45,576 bases of DNA, taken from the NCBI GenBank assembly GCA_944390365.1, contig CALXPW010000007.1, positions 1 through 45,576 of the forward strand, read 5' to 3'. Positions within the stretch are counted from its first letter, which is position 1; each line of letters starts with the position of its first letter. The notes beneath the pieces were generated by a model, which was given only the letters and a program-made list of their open reading frames with translations, did not search any database and was not told the origin of the DNA. The stretch is from an uncultured Clostridia bacterium (lineage in GTDB: Bacteria; Bacillota; Clostridia; TANB77; CAG-508). Shown here one piece after another: positions 35,962 through 43,486 of the stretch. The position numbers and the translations under genes were made by a program.

Positions 35962-36381
35962 ATGTACGCAATAATTGAAAGCTGTGGAAAGCAATACAAA
36001 GTAGCAGAAGGAGATGTAGTATTCTTCGAAAAATTAGATGTTGAAGAAGGTAAAAAAGTTACATTTGATAATGTAGTTTTAGTATCTGATGACAAAAAAG
36101 TAGAAGTTGGAGCTCCTTATGTAAAAGGTGTTAAAGTTGAGGGAAAGGTAGTTTCTCATGGAAAAGGAGAGAAAATTTTAGTGTACAAATACAAAGCTAA
36201 AAAGAACTACAGAAGAACTCAAGGACATAGACAACCATATACAAAGGTTGAAATAACAAAAATAAAAACAGCTGCTGAAAAGGCTGAAGCTAAAACAGAA
36301 GCAAAAGCTGAAACAAAAACTGCACCAAAAGCAGAAAAGAAAACAGCTACAACAGCAAAAAAAGAAGCTGTTAAAGAATAA
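35962..36381 (+). CDS. rplU: 50S ribosomal protein L21 with an Ala/Lys/Thr-rich C-terminal tail
   Basis: [20 protein letters not shown] and [26 protein letters not shown] are the L21 core. The normal protein ends near residue 103. Here about 36 extra residues rich in Ala, Lys, Thr and Glu follow ([15 protein letters not shown] onwards). Such basic tails could touch rRNA. The start is ATG 35962 after AGGAGGTG, not the upstream frame start. rpmA follows 85 bases later, without an intervening prp/ysxB gene. Confidence 0.93.
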   Translation: MYAIIESCGKQYKVAEGDVVFFEKLDVEEGKKVTFDNVVLVSDDKKVEVGAPYVKGVKVEGKVVSHGKGEKILVYKYKAKKNYRRTQGHRQPYTKVEITKIKTAAEKAEAKTEAKAETKTAPKAEKKTATTAKKEAVKE

Positions 36382-36466
36382 TTTGTAAAATTATTAAAAT
36401 ATTTGATTATAGAAACATAATCAAAATGAGAATTATAAATTCAAAAACCGAAGGGAGTTGAGATAA

Positions 36467-36739
36467 ATGGCTCATAAAAAAGGTCAAGGTAGTGTTAAGA
36501 ACGGTAGAGATAGTGAATCAAAACGTTTAGGTCTTAAAAGAGCAGATGGACAAATAGTTCCAGCTGGAAATATATTAGTTAGACAAAGAGGCACTAAATT
36601 CCATCCAGGAACAAACGTAGGCATCGGAAGTGACGACACTTTATATGCTAAAGTAACTGGAAAAGTTAAATTTGAAAGATTAGGAAGAGACAAAAAACAA
36701 GTTAGCGTTTATCCAGTAGAGGAAACAGCTAATAAATAG
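36467..36739 (+). CDS. rpmA: 50S ribosomal protein L27, short-N-terminus form
   Basis: The 90-residue protein begins [20 protein letters not shown], so the residues that reach the peptidyl-transferase centre are at the N-terminus. It lacks the MLxLNLQFFA-type extension that most Bacillota L27 proteins carry and that Prp protease removes. Prp is also missing from its usual place between rplU and rpmA. AAGGGAG precedes ATG 36467. A terminator follows. Confidence 0.95.
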   Translation: MAHKKGQGSVKNGRDSESKRLGLKRADGQIVPAGNILVRQRGTKFHPGTNVGIGSDDTLYAKVTGKVKFERLGRDKKQVSVYPVEETANK

Positions 36740-36743
36740 TAAA

Positions 36744-36780
36744 AAATAAACCAGTAATAAATGCTACTGGTTTATTTTTT
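36744..36780 (+). terminator. rpmA terminator
   Basis: AAATAAACCAGTA (36744-36756) pairs with TACTGGTTTATTT (36765-36777), followed by T residues. Confidence 0.8.
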
Positions 36781-36823
36781 GAAAAAAGAAAGTAAAATAG
36801 AGATTGCAAAAATAACGCAAAGC

Positions 36824-36860
36824 AAAAAGATGCAATTAGTATAAAACTAGTTGCATCTTT
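36824..36860 (-). terminator. dapB terminator
   Basis: AAAAGATGCAATTAGT and ACTAGTTGCATCTTTT form a stem overlapping the dapB stop codon. Confidence 0.7.
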
Positions 36861-37653
36861 TACTATCTAGCAAACATAAATCTTTCATACCAAACAATCC
36901 ATTCTTTTTGTTAACTATAAACTCGGCAGCTTTCAAAGCACCCTCTACATAAATGTTTCTAGAATGAGCCGTATGAGTTAGTTCAAAGGATTCATTTTCT
37001 CCAATGAATAAAACAGTATGTTCTCCTACTAATGTGCCACCTCTAATAGAAGAAAAGCCAATCTCATTGTATGATTTAAAATTGTTATTGGATTTCTTAA
37101 AGTTATTAGAGTTATTAGAATTACAAGAATTTTTTAGTTTATTACCAGAAGCTCTTCTTGTAAACACATAAGAATACTTATTGTTACAAACTTTATTTAT
37201 ATTATCAGCAATCATAAGTGCAGTACCACTAGGCGCGTCGACTTTATTTCTGTGATGTTTTTCTATTATTTCAATATCTACGTTATTAAGTTTTCTAGCA
37301 AGTTCAGATACAATATTAGAAAAAATATTTATACCGTAAGCCATATTAGAGGACTTAAAAATTGGAATTGCCTCAGAAAATTCCTTTATTTTATTTTCTT
37401 CATCAGAACTAAAACCAGTAGTAGCAATTACTATAGGAACTAAATTTTTAATGGCATAATCTAAAGCAAGAAAAGTAGCAGAGGGGGTGGAAAAGTCAAT
37501 TATCACATCTGGCTTTTTTGTAAGTTTATTATATAAATCCGAATTATCCTTATCTATACCATACAACAAACTAAAATTAACAGAATCTTTTATGTATTCA
37601 CAAAGTGCTTTTCCCATATTTCCGTTAGCACCATTTAATAATATATTTACCAT
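36847..37653 (-). CDS. dapB: 4-hydroxy-tetrahydrodipicolinate reductase, with an Asn-rich insert
   Basis: DapB acts in lysine/diaminopimelate synthesis. The 268-residue product has the nucleotide-binding start NILLNGANGNMGKALCEYI, the catalytic EKHHRNKVDAPSGTALMIAD and EIGFSSIRGGTLVGEHTVLF. Between the last two lies an unusual low-complexity insert of about 25 residues (around 185-210) rich in Asn, Ser and Lys. It could be a slippage-derived loop. ATG 37653 follows a GAGGTA site. The upstream HD gene and dapA are on the same strand, though spaced. Confidence 0.93.
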   Translation of the reverse strand: MVNILLNGANGNMGKALCEYIKDSVNFSLLYGIDKDNSDLYNKLTKKPDVIIDFSTPSATFLALDYAIKNLVPIVIATTGFSSDEENKIKEFSEAIPIFKSSNMAYGINIFSNIVSELARKLNNVDIEIIEKHHRNKVDAPSGTALMIADNINKVCNNKYSYVFTRRASGNKLKNSCNSNNSNNFKKSNNNFKSYNEIGFSSIRGGTLVGEHTVLFIGENESFELTHTAHSRNIYVEGALKAAEFIVNKKNGLFGMKDLCLLDSKRCN

Positions 37654-37780
37654 AGATATACCTCTAAATTTAAAAATTGTAATACTAGTTTATATTTTAA
37701 AAATTATTCTAGTAAAAAATATACTCTACAAAAAAAAATATAACTAATGTTATACCTTTTTTCTATATATAAATTATATT

Positions 37781-38428
37781 CTAAAAGTTTCCTAAAAATA
37801 CCATACTTAAGAAAATATATGCGTATCTGTAAAAACTTTTGGCTTGCAATTTATGTTTTAAATACAAATATGTTTCTAAACAAGCACTATATTTATCCAT
37901 TATTGTTACTATGTACGATTCTCTATATTTGGGAAAACTTAGTGTAACTGGCCACATGTGTTTTACAATAACATCTTTCTCAATATCATTTAAATCAAAT
38001 ATTTCACTTGCATTTTTTAAGGCAATTCTAGGGTGAATAAAAGCATGAAGACCTGATATATCGATGTTTCTATATTTTTTTCGCCAATCATATAGGAATA
38101 AATCATGTAGCATAGCACCACGTGTTGCAGAAATATAATCAAGTTTTAATTTTTTACAAGCTATATATGTAAAATAAGCTACTTGCATACAATGCTTGTA
38201 ACAAGAGGTGTTACAATGTTGTCTGTAATTCTTCATTTGCTTAACAGTATCATTGGAAATAACATCCTTTATTATATCAAAAAACTCAGCTAAATGTTCT
38301 CTTTTACCAATTGAACCATATACATTTTCATCATCAATATATGAATCAATATTAAGACCAATGTCTGTATAAATATCCTCTTTGTTTTCATTTATTAAAT
38401 TATTCTTTTTTATTAGATTAAACTTCAT
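37781..38428 (-). CDS. HD-domain phosphohydrolase-like protein
   Basis: The 215-residue product has an HD metal-binding pattern: SCYKHCMQVAYFTYIAC (first His), ATRGAMLHDLFLYDW (HD), ISGLHAFIHPRIAL (His pair) and YIVTIMDKYSACLETY (last Asp). The spacing matches predicted HD superfamily hydrolases of about 200 residues found in Clostridia. Substrates of this subgroup are not known. GGAGT precedes ATG 38428. A 149-bp foldback element separates it from dapA. Confidence 0.75.
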   Translation of the reverse strand: MKFNLIKKNNLINENKEDIYTDIGLNIDSYIDDENVYGSIGKREHLAEFFDIIKDVISNDTVKQMKNYRQHCNTSCYKHCMQVAYFTYIACKKLKLDYISATRGAMLHDLFLYDWRKKYRNIDISGLHAFIHPRIALKNASEIFDLNDIEKDVIVKHMWPVTLSFPKYRESYIVTIMDKYSACLETYLYLKHKLQAKSFYRYAYIFLSMVFLGNF

Positions 38429-38557
38429 AAAATTATTACTCCTATGTTATTTACTAAATATTTTAATTATGTAAATTACTCTATAATATATATTATAGCA
38501 TTTTTTATTTATAAAGTGAACTAATTTAATAAATATTTAAGAAAATGTTGTTTATAC

Positions 38558-38706
38558 TAGAAGAAGAGTAGTTTTTTTATTTATATTTAGTCCCCCAACA
38601 TCGTACAAACTGTATAAACTTTACTAAAGTTAAGTTTAACAGTTTGTATACTTGTTGGTCCCCACCTTAAGACATAAATATAAATAAAAAAACTACTCTT
38701 CTTCTA
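38558..38706. repeat. 149-bp foldback element with 32-bp perfect arms
   Basis: The arms at 38558-38589 and 38675-38706 are exact reverse complements (starting TAGAAGAAGAGTAG). Inside, CCAACA...TACAAACTGT pairs with ACAGTTTGTA...TTGTTGG. There is no open frame. It begins eight bases after the dapA stop codon in the gene's orientation and may serve as its terminator, but it is far longer than needed. Confidence 0.8.
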
Positions 38707-38713
38707 AATAAAA

Positions 38714-39593
38714 TCACATCCAATTCTTCATAAGAAAATCGATTTTTTCCTTTCCAGCATTAGATAGCTCTACAAGAGGTAATCGTGGTTTGCCACAATC
38801 AAAGCCAAGTTTGTTTACAGCATATTTTATAGGGATAGGATTTACTTCGCTAAATAAAGCATTTATAAGAGGGATGGCATATACTTGTGATGCAGATGCT
38901 TTTTGCCAACTACCAGTTAAATAGTTCATTACAAGTTCGTGAACAAATTTAGGATATATATTTGATAAAACAGAAATAACTCCTAAACCTCCTAAAGAGA
39001 GTATTGGTACAATTTGGTCATCATTTCCTGAATAAATTGTAAGTTCATCTTTGCAAAGATTTGCAATTTTGGCTACTTGAGAAATGTTACCGGCTAGCTT
39101 CTTTTACAGCAACGATATTTGGAATTTTGGAAAGTTTTAAACAAGTTTCTGGTTCAATATTAAGTCCAGTTCTACTAGGAACATTATACAAAATAATAGG
39201 GATAGATACATTTTTAGCGATTTCAGAAAAATGAGTAATTAAGCCAGCTTGTGTAGTTTTATTGTAATAAGGAGTAACTAATAAGAGTCCATTGGCACCT
39301 ACACTTTCTGCATATTTAGAAAGTTTTATAGATTCAGCTGTATTATTACCACCAGTACCTACAATTATTGGAACTCTACCATTTGTAATCTTTACGCTAA
39401 AGTCAATAACTGATTTTCTTTCTTCTAGACTCATTGTTGCAGACTCGCCAGTAGTACCACAAATAATTAGGCTGTCCACGCCTTCTAAAATTTGAAATTC
39501 AATTAGTTTCCTAAGTTCTTCGAAATTAACTCCATCATTTGTAAAAGGGGTAACTAAAGCAGTACCACAACCTTTAAACAGAACTTTTTTCAT
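38714..39593 (-). CDS. dapA: 4-hydroxy-tetrahydrodipicolinate synthase, interrupted by +1 shift at CGG
   Basis: DapA condenses pyruvate with aspartate semialdehyde. From ATG 39593 the frame reads [45 protein letters not shown] and VAVKEAS, in which K is the Schiff-base lysine. It then meets CGG (39092-39090) and TAA. Skipping one C restores [20 protein letters not shown] and the frame continues to 38714, ending [20 protein letters not shown]. Total length is about 292 residues, normal for DapA. Lysine synthesis is otherwise present (dapB, asd), so an intact product is expected. Ordinary mutation or sequence error is the alternative. Confidence 0.88.
39089..39092 (-). other. Putative +1 recoding site CGG-T in dapA
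   Basis: Coding-strand context AGC CGG TAA. The extra C is at the codon boundary before GGT (Gly after the Schiff-base lysine segment KEAS). Confidence 0.55.
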
Positions 39594-39633
39594 ATAAATT
39601 ACCGTCCTTTCTAAATTATAATAGTAATATATA

Positions 39634-39662
39634 TTGAAAAAATCTAAAAAAAATGATAAAAT
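39634..39662 (+). promoter_or_regulatory. Promoter of sufC-sufB
   Basis: TTGAAA (39634-39639) and TAAAAT (39657-39662), spacer 17. Confidence 0.6.
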
Positions 39663-39796
39663 ATTTATGGCAAAAAAGCCAAAAGTTTACAATCCAAGAT
39701 TTAAACAATCCGAAAATCTAAATACTCCGTAAGGTGCTATAGAATAAAAATTCAATACAATACTTTTATAAAAAACGAGGAAAAATAGGAGGTAAA

Positions 39797-40531
39797 ATGT
39801 TAGAATTAAAGGATATATGTTTTTCAAGAGATAATAAAAATATTTTGAAAAATGTGAATTTAACTATAGATAATAACAAAATGATTGTTATTACAGGACC
39901 AAATGGTTCAGGAAAATCAACACTTGCAAAAATTATAATGGGAATCGAAAACCCAGATTCGGGAAAAATAATTTTTGATGGAAAAGACATAACAAAATTA
40001 TCGATAACAGAAAGAGCAAAGATGGGAATAGGCTTTGCATTCCAACAACCAGTAAGATTTAAAGGCTTAACTGTAAAAGATTTAATAGAAATATCTGCAG
40101 GCAATAGCATTAAGGTGTGTGATGCTTGTGATGTCTTAGCAGATGTAGGCTTATGTGCACAAGAATATTTAAATAGAGAAGTAAATAGTGGCCTTTCTGG
40201 AGGAGAACTAAAAAGAATAGAAATTGCAATGCTTGCAGCTAAAAAGTCAAAACTTACAATATTTGATGAACCAGAGGCAGGAATTGATTTATGGAGTTTT
40301 AACAACTTAATATCAGTATTTGAAAAAATGCATGACGATATACATGGTTCTATAGTTATTATTTCTCATCAAGAAAGAATTTTAAATATAGCAGATGAGA
40401 TAGTGCTAATTACAAACGGAAAAGTGGAAAAACACGGACCAAGAGAAGAAGTTTTACCACAAATATTTAACAAAGTAAAACCATGTCATAAAATAGACAA
40501 AAATCAAAAATGCAACGAAGGGAGGGCTTAA
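39797..40531 (+). CDS. sufC: SufC-type Fe-S assembly ATPase
   Basis: The 244-residue ABC ATPase has Walker A (ITGPNGSGKSTLAKIIMG), a Q-loop region (GIGFAFQQPVRFKG), the SufC-like signature LSGGELKRIEIAMLAAK and Walker B (LTIFDEPEAGIDLWS). Sequence and the following SufB/D gene identify the SUF cluster-assembly ATPase rather than a transporter. It is co-transcribed with sufB two bases later. No sufS, sufU or sufD is nearby. GGAGG precedes ATG 39797. Confidence 0.88.
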   Translation: MLELKDICFSRDNKNILKNVNLTIDNNKMIVITGPNGSGKSTLAKIIMGIENPDSGKIIFDGKDITKLSITERAKMGIGFAFQQPVRFKGLTVKDLIEISAGNSIKVCDACDVLADVGLCAQEYLNREVNSGLSGGELKRIEIAMLAAKKSKLTIFDEPEAGIDLWSFNNLISVFEKMHDDIHGSIVIISHQERILNIADEIVLITNGKVEKHGPREEVLPQIFNKVKPCHKIDKNQKCNEGRA

Positions 40532-40533
40532 AG

Positions 40534-41451
40534 ATGGATAAAATAGAAAAGAATTTATTAAAGCAAATAGCAGATATAGAAAAAACACCAATGGGTGCGT
40601 ATAATATTAGAGAAAACGGAAAATTATCAGCTAGAAATACAACTGCAAACATTGATATTGTAACAAAAAAGGACAAGCCTGGAATAGACATAATAATAAA
40701 GCCAAATACTAAAAACGAAAGTGTACACATACCAGTAATCCTAACACAAGGTGGGTTAAACGATTTAGTATATAACGATTTCTATATAGGAGAAAATGCA
40801 GATGTAGTAATTGTGGCAGGATGTGGAATTCATAACAGTACTTGCAATACTGCAGAGCATGATGGAATACACACATTCCACCTAGCTAAAGGAGCAAAGA
40901 TAAAATACATAGAAAAACATTATGGAGAGGGAGAAGGAACAGGAGATAGAATACTAAACCCTCAAACTATAATAAATCTTGACGAAAATGCTTCGATGGA
41001 AATGGAATCAGTACAAATAAAAGGTGTTACATCTACAATAAGAGAGACCTTTGCAAATATGGGAAAAGGAAGTAGCTTAGTAATTTCAGAAAGAATAATG
41101 ACAACTGGAAAGCAAACTGCAAAAACAATATTTGATGTAAACTTAAATGGGGAAGACTCAAGTGTACATGTAGCATCTAGGTCTGTAGCAGAAGATGACT
41201 CTTTGCAAGAATTTATATCGAACGTAAAAGGAAATGCAAAATGCTTTGGACATGTAGAATGTGACGCAATAATAATGGGAAACGGAAGAGTTATATCTGA
41301 CCCAAAAATAGAGGCAAACAATGTAGATGCAAGCTTAATACACGAAGCCGCAATAGGAAAAATTGCAGGAGAGCAACTAATAAAACTTATGACACTCGGC
41401 TTAACAGAAAAAGAAGCAGAGGAACAAATAATAAATGGCTTCTTAAAATAA
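40534..41451 (+). CDS. sufB: SufB/SufD-family Fe-S scaffold, short form
   Basis: The 305-residue protein has the SufBD beta-helix core: VVIVAGCGIHNSTCNTAEHDGIH, YIEKHYGEGEGTG, MGKGSSLVISERIM, GHVECDAIIMGNGRVISDPKIEANN and LIHEAAIGKIAGEQL. It is much shorter than typical SufB (about 465 residues). A two-gene sufC-sufB unit corresponds to the minimal SUF-like (SMS) arrangement. Conserved Cys and His in the core would bind the cluster. GGGAGGG in the sufC end is the ribosome site. Confidence 0.85.
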   Translation: MDKIEKNLLKQIADIEKTPMGAYNIRENGKLSARNTTANIDIVTKKDKPGIDIIIKPNTKNESVHIPVILTQGGLNDLVYNDFYIGENADVVIVAGCGIHNSTCNTAEHDGIHTFHLAKGAKIKYIEKHYGEGEGTGDRILNPQTIINLDENASMEMESVQIKGVTSTIRETFANMGKGSSLVISERIMTTGKQTAKTIFDVNLNGEDSSVHVASRSVAEDDSLQEFISNVKGNAKCFGHVECDAIIMGNGRVISDPKIEANNVDASLIHEAAIGKIAGEQLIKLMTLGLTEKEAEEQIINGFLK

Positions 41452-41456
41452 GAAAA

Positions 41457-41495
41457 AACCGTGGACAAAAGGGACACACCTTTTTGTCCACGGTT
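41457..41495. terminator. 14-bp hairpin, sister of the one at 10878
   Basis: The arms at 41457-41470 (AACCGTGGACAAAA) and 41482-41495 pair perfectly. The core and loop start (GTGGACAAAAGGGACAC) equal the element after valS. It terminates the convergent sufB and asd genes. Confidence 0.8.
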
Positions 41496-41536
41496 GCGTT
41501 TATACCTGCTAATAAGGCTTGTTTTGAAAAGATAAA

Positions 41537-42571
41537 CTAGCCTTTTTTCAACATCCTCTCTACAATCTGCACTGCATTGCTAGCAGCACCCTTACGAATA
41601 TTATCAGCTACAACCCAAAGATTTACTCCATAATCTACACTGTAATCTCTACGAATTCTTCCAACAAAAACTTCATCGTGTCCAGAAGCATTTATAGCAA
41701 GAGGATAAATACAATTTTCTATATCATCTTGTAAAATGATTCCGGTAGCATTAGATAAAATGTTTTTTAGTTCGGCCAAATCAAAATCATTTTCAAACTC
41801 TACATTTATAGCTTCACTATGTGCATTAAACACAGGAACTCTTACTGCAGTGGCAGTTACTTTTAAATCCGGTCTTTTTAAGATTTTTCGTGTTTCATTA
41901 ACCATTTTTTCTTCCTCTTTAGTGTAGCCATTTTCTAAGAACACATCTATGTGAGGTAGGCAATTAGAAAAAATAGGGTAGTTAAATTTTTGCAGTTTAT
42001 AAGTTGGTTTTGCAGAAGAAAAATTTGAATCATTTTGCATATAATCTCTAATTCCACTTTCTAAATCCAATACACCATTTCTTCCAGCGCCAGATACGGC
42101 TTGATAAGTAGAGTAAATAATCCTCTTTATTCTATATTTATCATCAAGAGGTTTTAAAGCGACAACAGCTTGAATGGTAGAGCAATTTGGATTTGAAATT
42201 ATACCATGATTGTTTTTTATTTCCTCAGGATTTACTTCAGGGACGACAAGTGGAACATTGTTATCCATTCTAAAAGCACTGCTATTATCTACTACAATGC
42301 ACCCTTTTGAAACTGCTATTGGAGCATACTTTTTTGCAGTTGAGCCACCAGCAGAAAAAATTGCATAATCAAAACCAGAATCAAAAGATAAATCATTAAG
42401 TTCTTGAACTATGTAATCTCTATCCATAAATTTTAGCTTCTTACCAGCAGAATTTTTAGAAGCAAATAATACATATTCATCAATAGGAAGTCTTTTTTCC
42501 TCTAGAACTTTCAAGACAGTTCTACCAACCAAACCAGTAGCACCAACAATAGCAAGTCTAATCTTTTTCAT
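41537..42571 (-). CDS. asd: Aspartate-semialdehyde dehydrogenase
   Basis: This enzyme makes aspartate semialdehyde, the DapA substrate. The 344-residue protein starts MKKIRLAIVGATGLVGRTVL (NADP-binding). It has IISNPNCSTIQ, with the catalytic Cys, and VRVPVFNAHSEAINVEF, with the active-site His, ending DNIRKGAASNAVQI. ATG 42571 is chosen by homology and an AAAGGATG site; the open frame starts four codons earlier. It is on the same strand as dapA and dapB but separated from them by sufCB on the other strand. Confidence 0.95.
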   Translation of the reverse strand: MKKIRLAIVGATGLVGRTVLKVLEEKRLPIDEYVLFASKNSAGKKLKFMDRDYIVQELNDLSFDSGFDYAIFSAGGSTAKKYAPIAVSKGCIVVDNSSAFRMDNNVPLVVPEVNPEEIKNNHGIISNPNCSTIQAVVALKPLDDKYRIKRIIYSTYQAVSGAGRNGVLDLESGIRDYMQNDSNFSSAKPTYKLQKFNYPIFSNCLPHIDVFLENGYTKEEEKMVNETRKILKRPDLKVTATAVRVPVFNAHSEAINVEFENDFDLAELKNILSNATGIILQDDIENCIYPLAINASGHDEVFVGRIRRDYSVDYGVNLWVVADNIRKGAASNAVQIVERMLKKG

Positions 42572-42669
42572 ATATAACATCATCCTTTACTTTTTTATTG
42601 TAATATATTAAAAAAGTAATGAATGTGTGATATAGTATACACTACATATTTTTTATCTCTCACAAACCC

Positions 42670-42697
42670 TTGCAACTTCTACAAAATGTGGTATAAT
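42670..42697 (+). promoter_or_regulatory. rsmE promoter
   Basis: TTGCAA (42670-42675) and TATAAT (42692-42697), spacer 16. Confidence 0.6.
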
Positions 42698-42719
42698 ATT
42701 GTACATATTGGAGGAGAAT

Positions 42720-43463
42720 ATGTACAAATTTTTTGTATCAAATAACCAAATCAAAGACAAAAAAATAGCAATAATTGGAGAAGATGTAAATCACATAAAA
42801 AATGTATTAAGATTAAATATAGATGAAAAAATAATAATTTGTAACAAAGATACTGCTAAAAGCTACATTGCTAGTATTTCAAATATATCTAAAGAAGAAA
42901 TCATATGTAGTATTATAGAGGAAAATTCATCTACAACAGAATCAAATGTAAATATCGATTTATTCCAAGGCTTACCCAAAAGCGATAAGATGGAATATAT
43001 AATACAAAAAACAACAGAGTTAGGTGTAAAACATATTTATCCTGTAGCATTAGAAAGATGCGTGGTAAAAATAGACCAAAAAGATGAAAGCAAAAAAATA
43101 TTGAGATGGCAAAAAATAGCTGAGTCTGCTGCGAAACAAAGCAAGAGGGACTTTATTCCAACAGTAGAAAATATTATAAATCTTGAAAATATTTGCAAAA
43201 ACATATCTAAATATGATATTATATTACTAGCTTATGAAAATGAAGAGAGTAATACAATTAAACAAGAGTTACAAAAAATAGATAAAAGAGAGAATACAAA
43301 TATTGGAGTAGTTATAGGTCCAGAGGGTGGATTTACAGAAAAAGAAGTTGATGCTCTAATATCTGCAGGTGCAAAATGTGTAACACTTGGAAAGAGAATT
43401 TTAAGAACAGAAACAGCACCAATAGTTATGCTAAGTGACATTGTATATGAATTTGAGTTATAA
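42720..43463 (+). CDS. rsmE: 16S rRNA (uracil-1498-N3)-methyltransferase
   Basis: The 247-residue SPOUT methyltransferase has an N-terminal PUA-like part (HIKNVLRLNIDEKIIICN). The SPOUT domain follows: LFQGLPKSDKMEYIIQKTTELGV, AAKQSKRDFIP, and the knot motifs VVIGPEGGFTEKEVDALIS and TLGKRILRTETAPIVMLS. It methylates 16S rRNA in the small subunit. ATG 42720 follows GGAGGAG. It probably leads an operon with the next gene, 23 bases downstream. Confidence 0.94.
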   Translation: MYKFFVSNNQIKDKKIAIIGEDVNHIKNVLRLNIDEKIIICNKDTAKSYIASISNISKEEIICSIIEENSSTTESNVNIDLFQGLPKSDKMEYIIQKTTELGVKHIYPVALERCVVKIDQKDESKKILRWQKIAESAAKQSKRDFIPTVENIINLENICKNISKYDIILLAYENEESNTIKQELQKIDKRENTNIGVVIGPEGGFTEKEVDALISAGAKCVTLGKRILRTETAPIVMLSDIVYEFEL

Positions 43464-43486
43464 TTTGTTAATTGGGGGAGTAAGAA

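Noticed and set aside
38714-39593. dapA as a simple pseudogene
   Set aside because: Possible, but there is only one lesion, motifs are intact on both sides, and the lesion type matches those in addA and the ABC ATPase. Kept as CDS with a shift.
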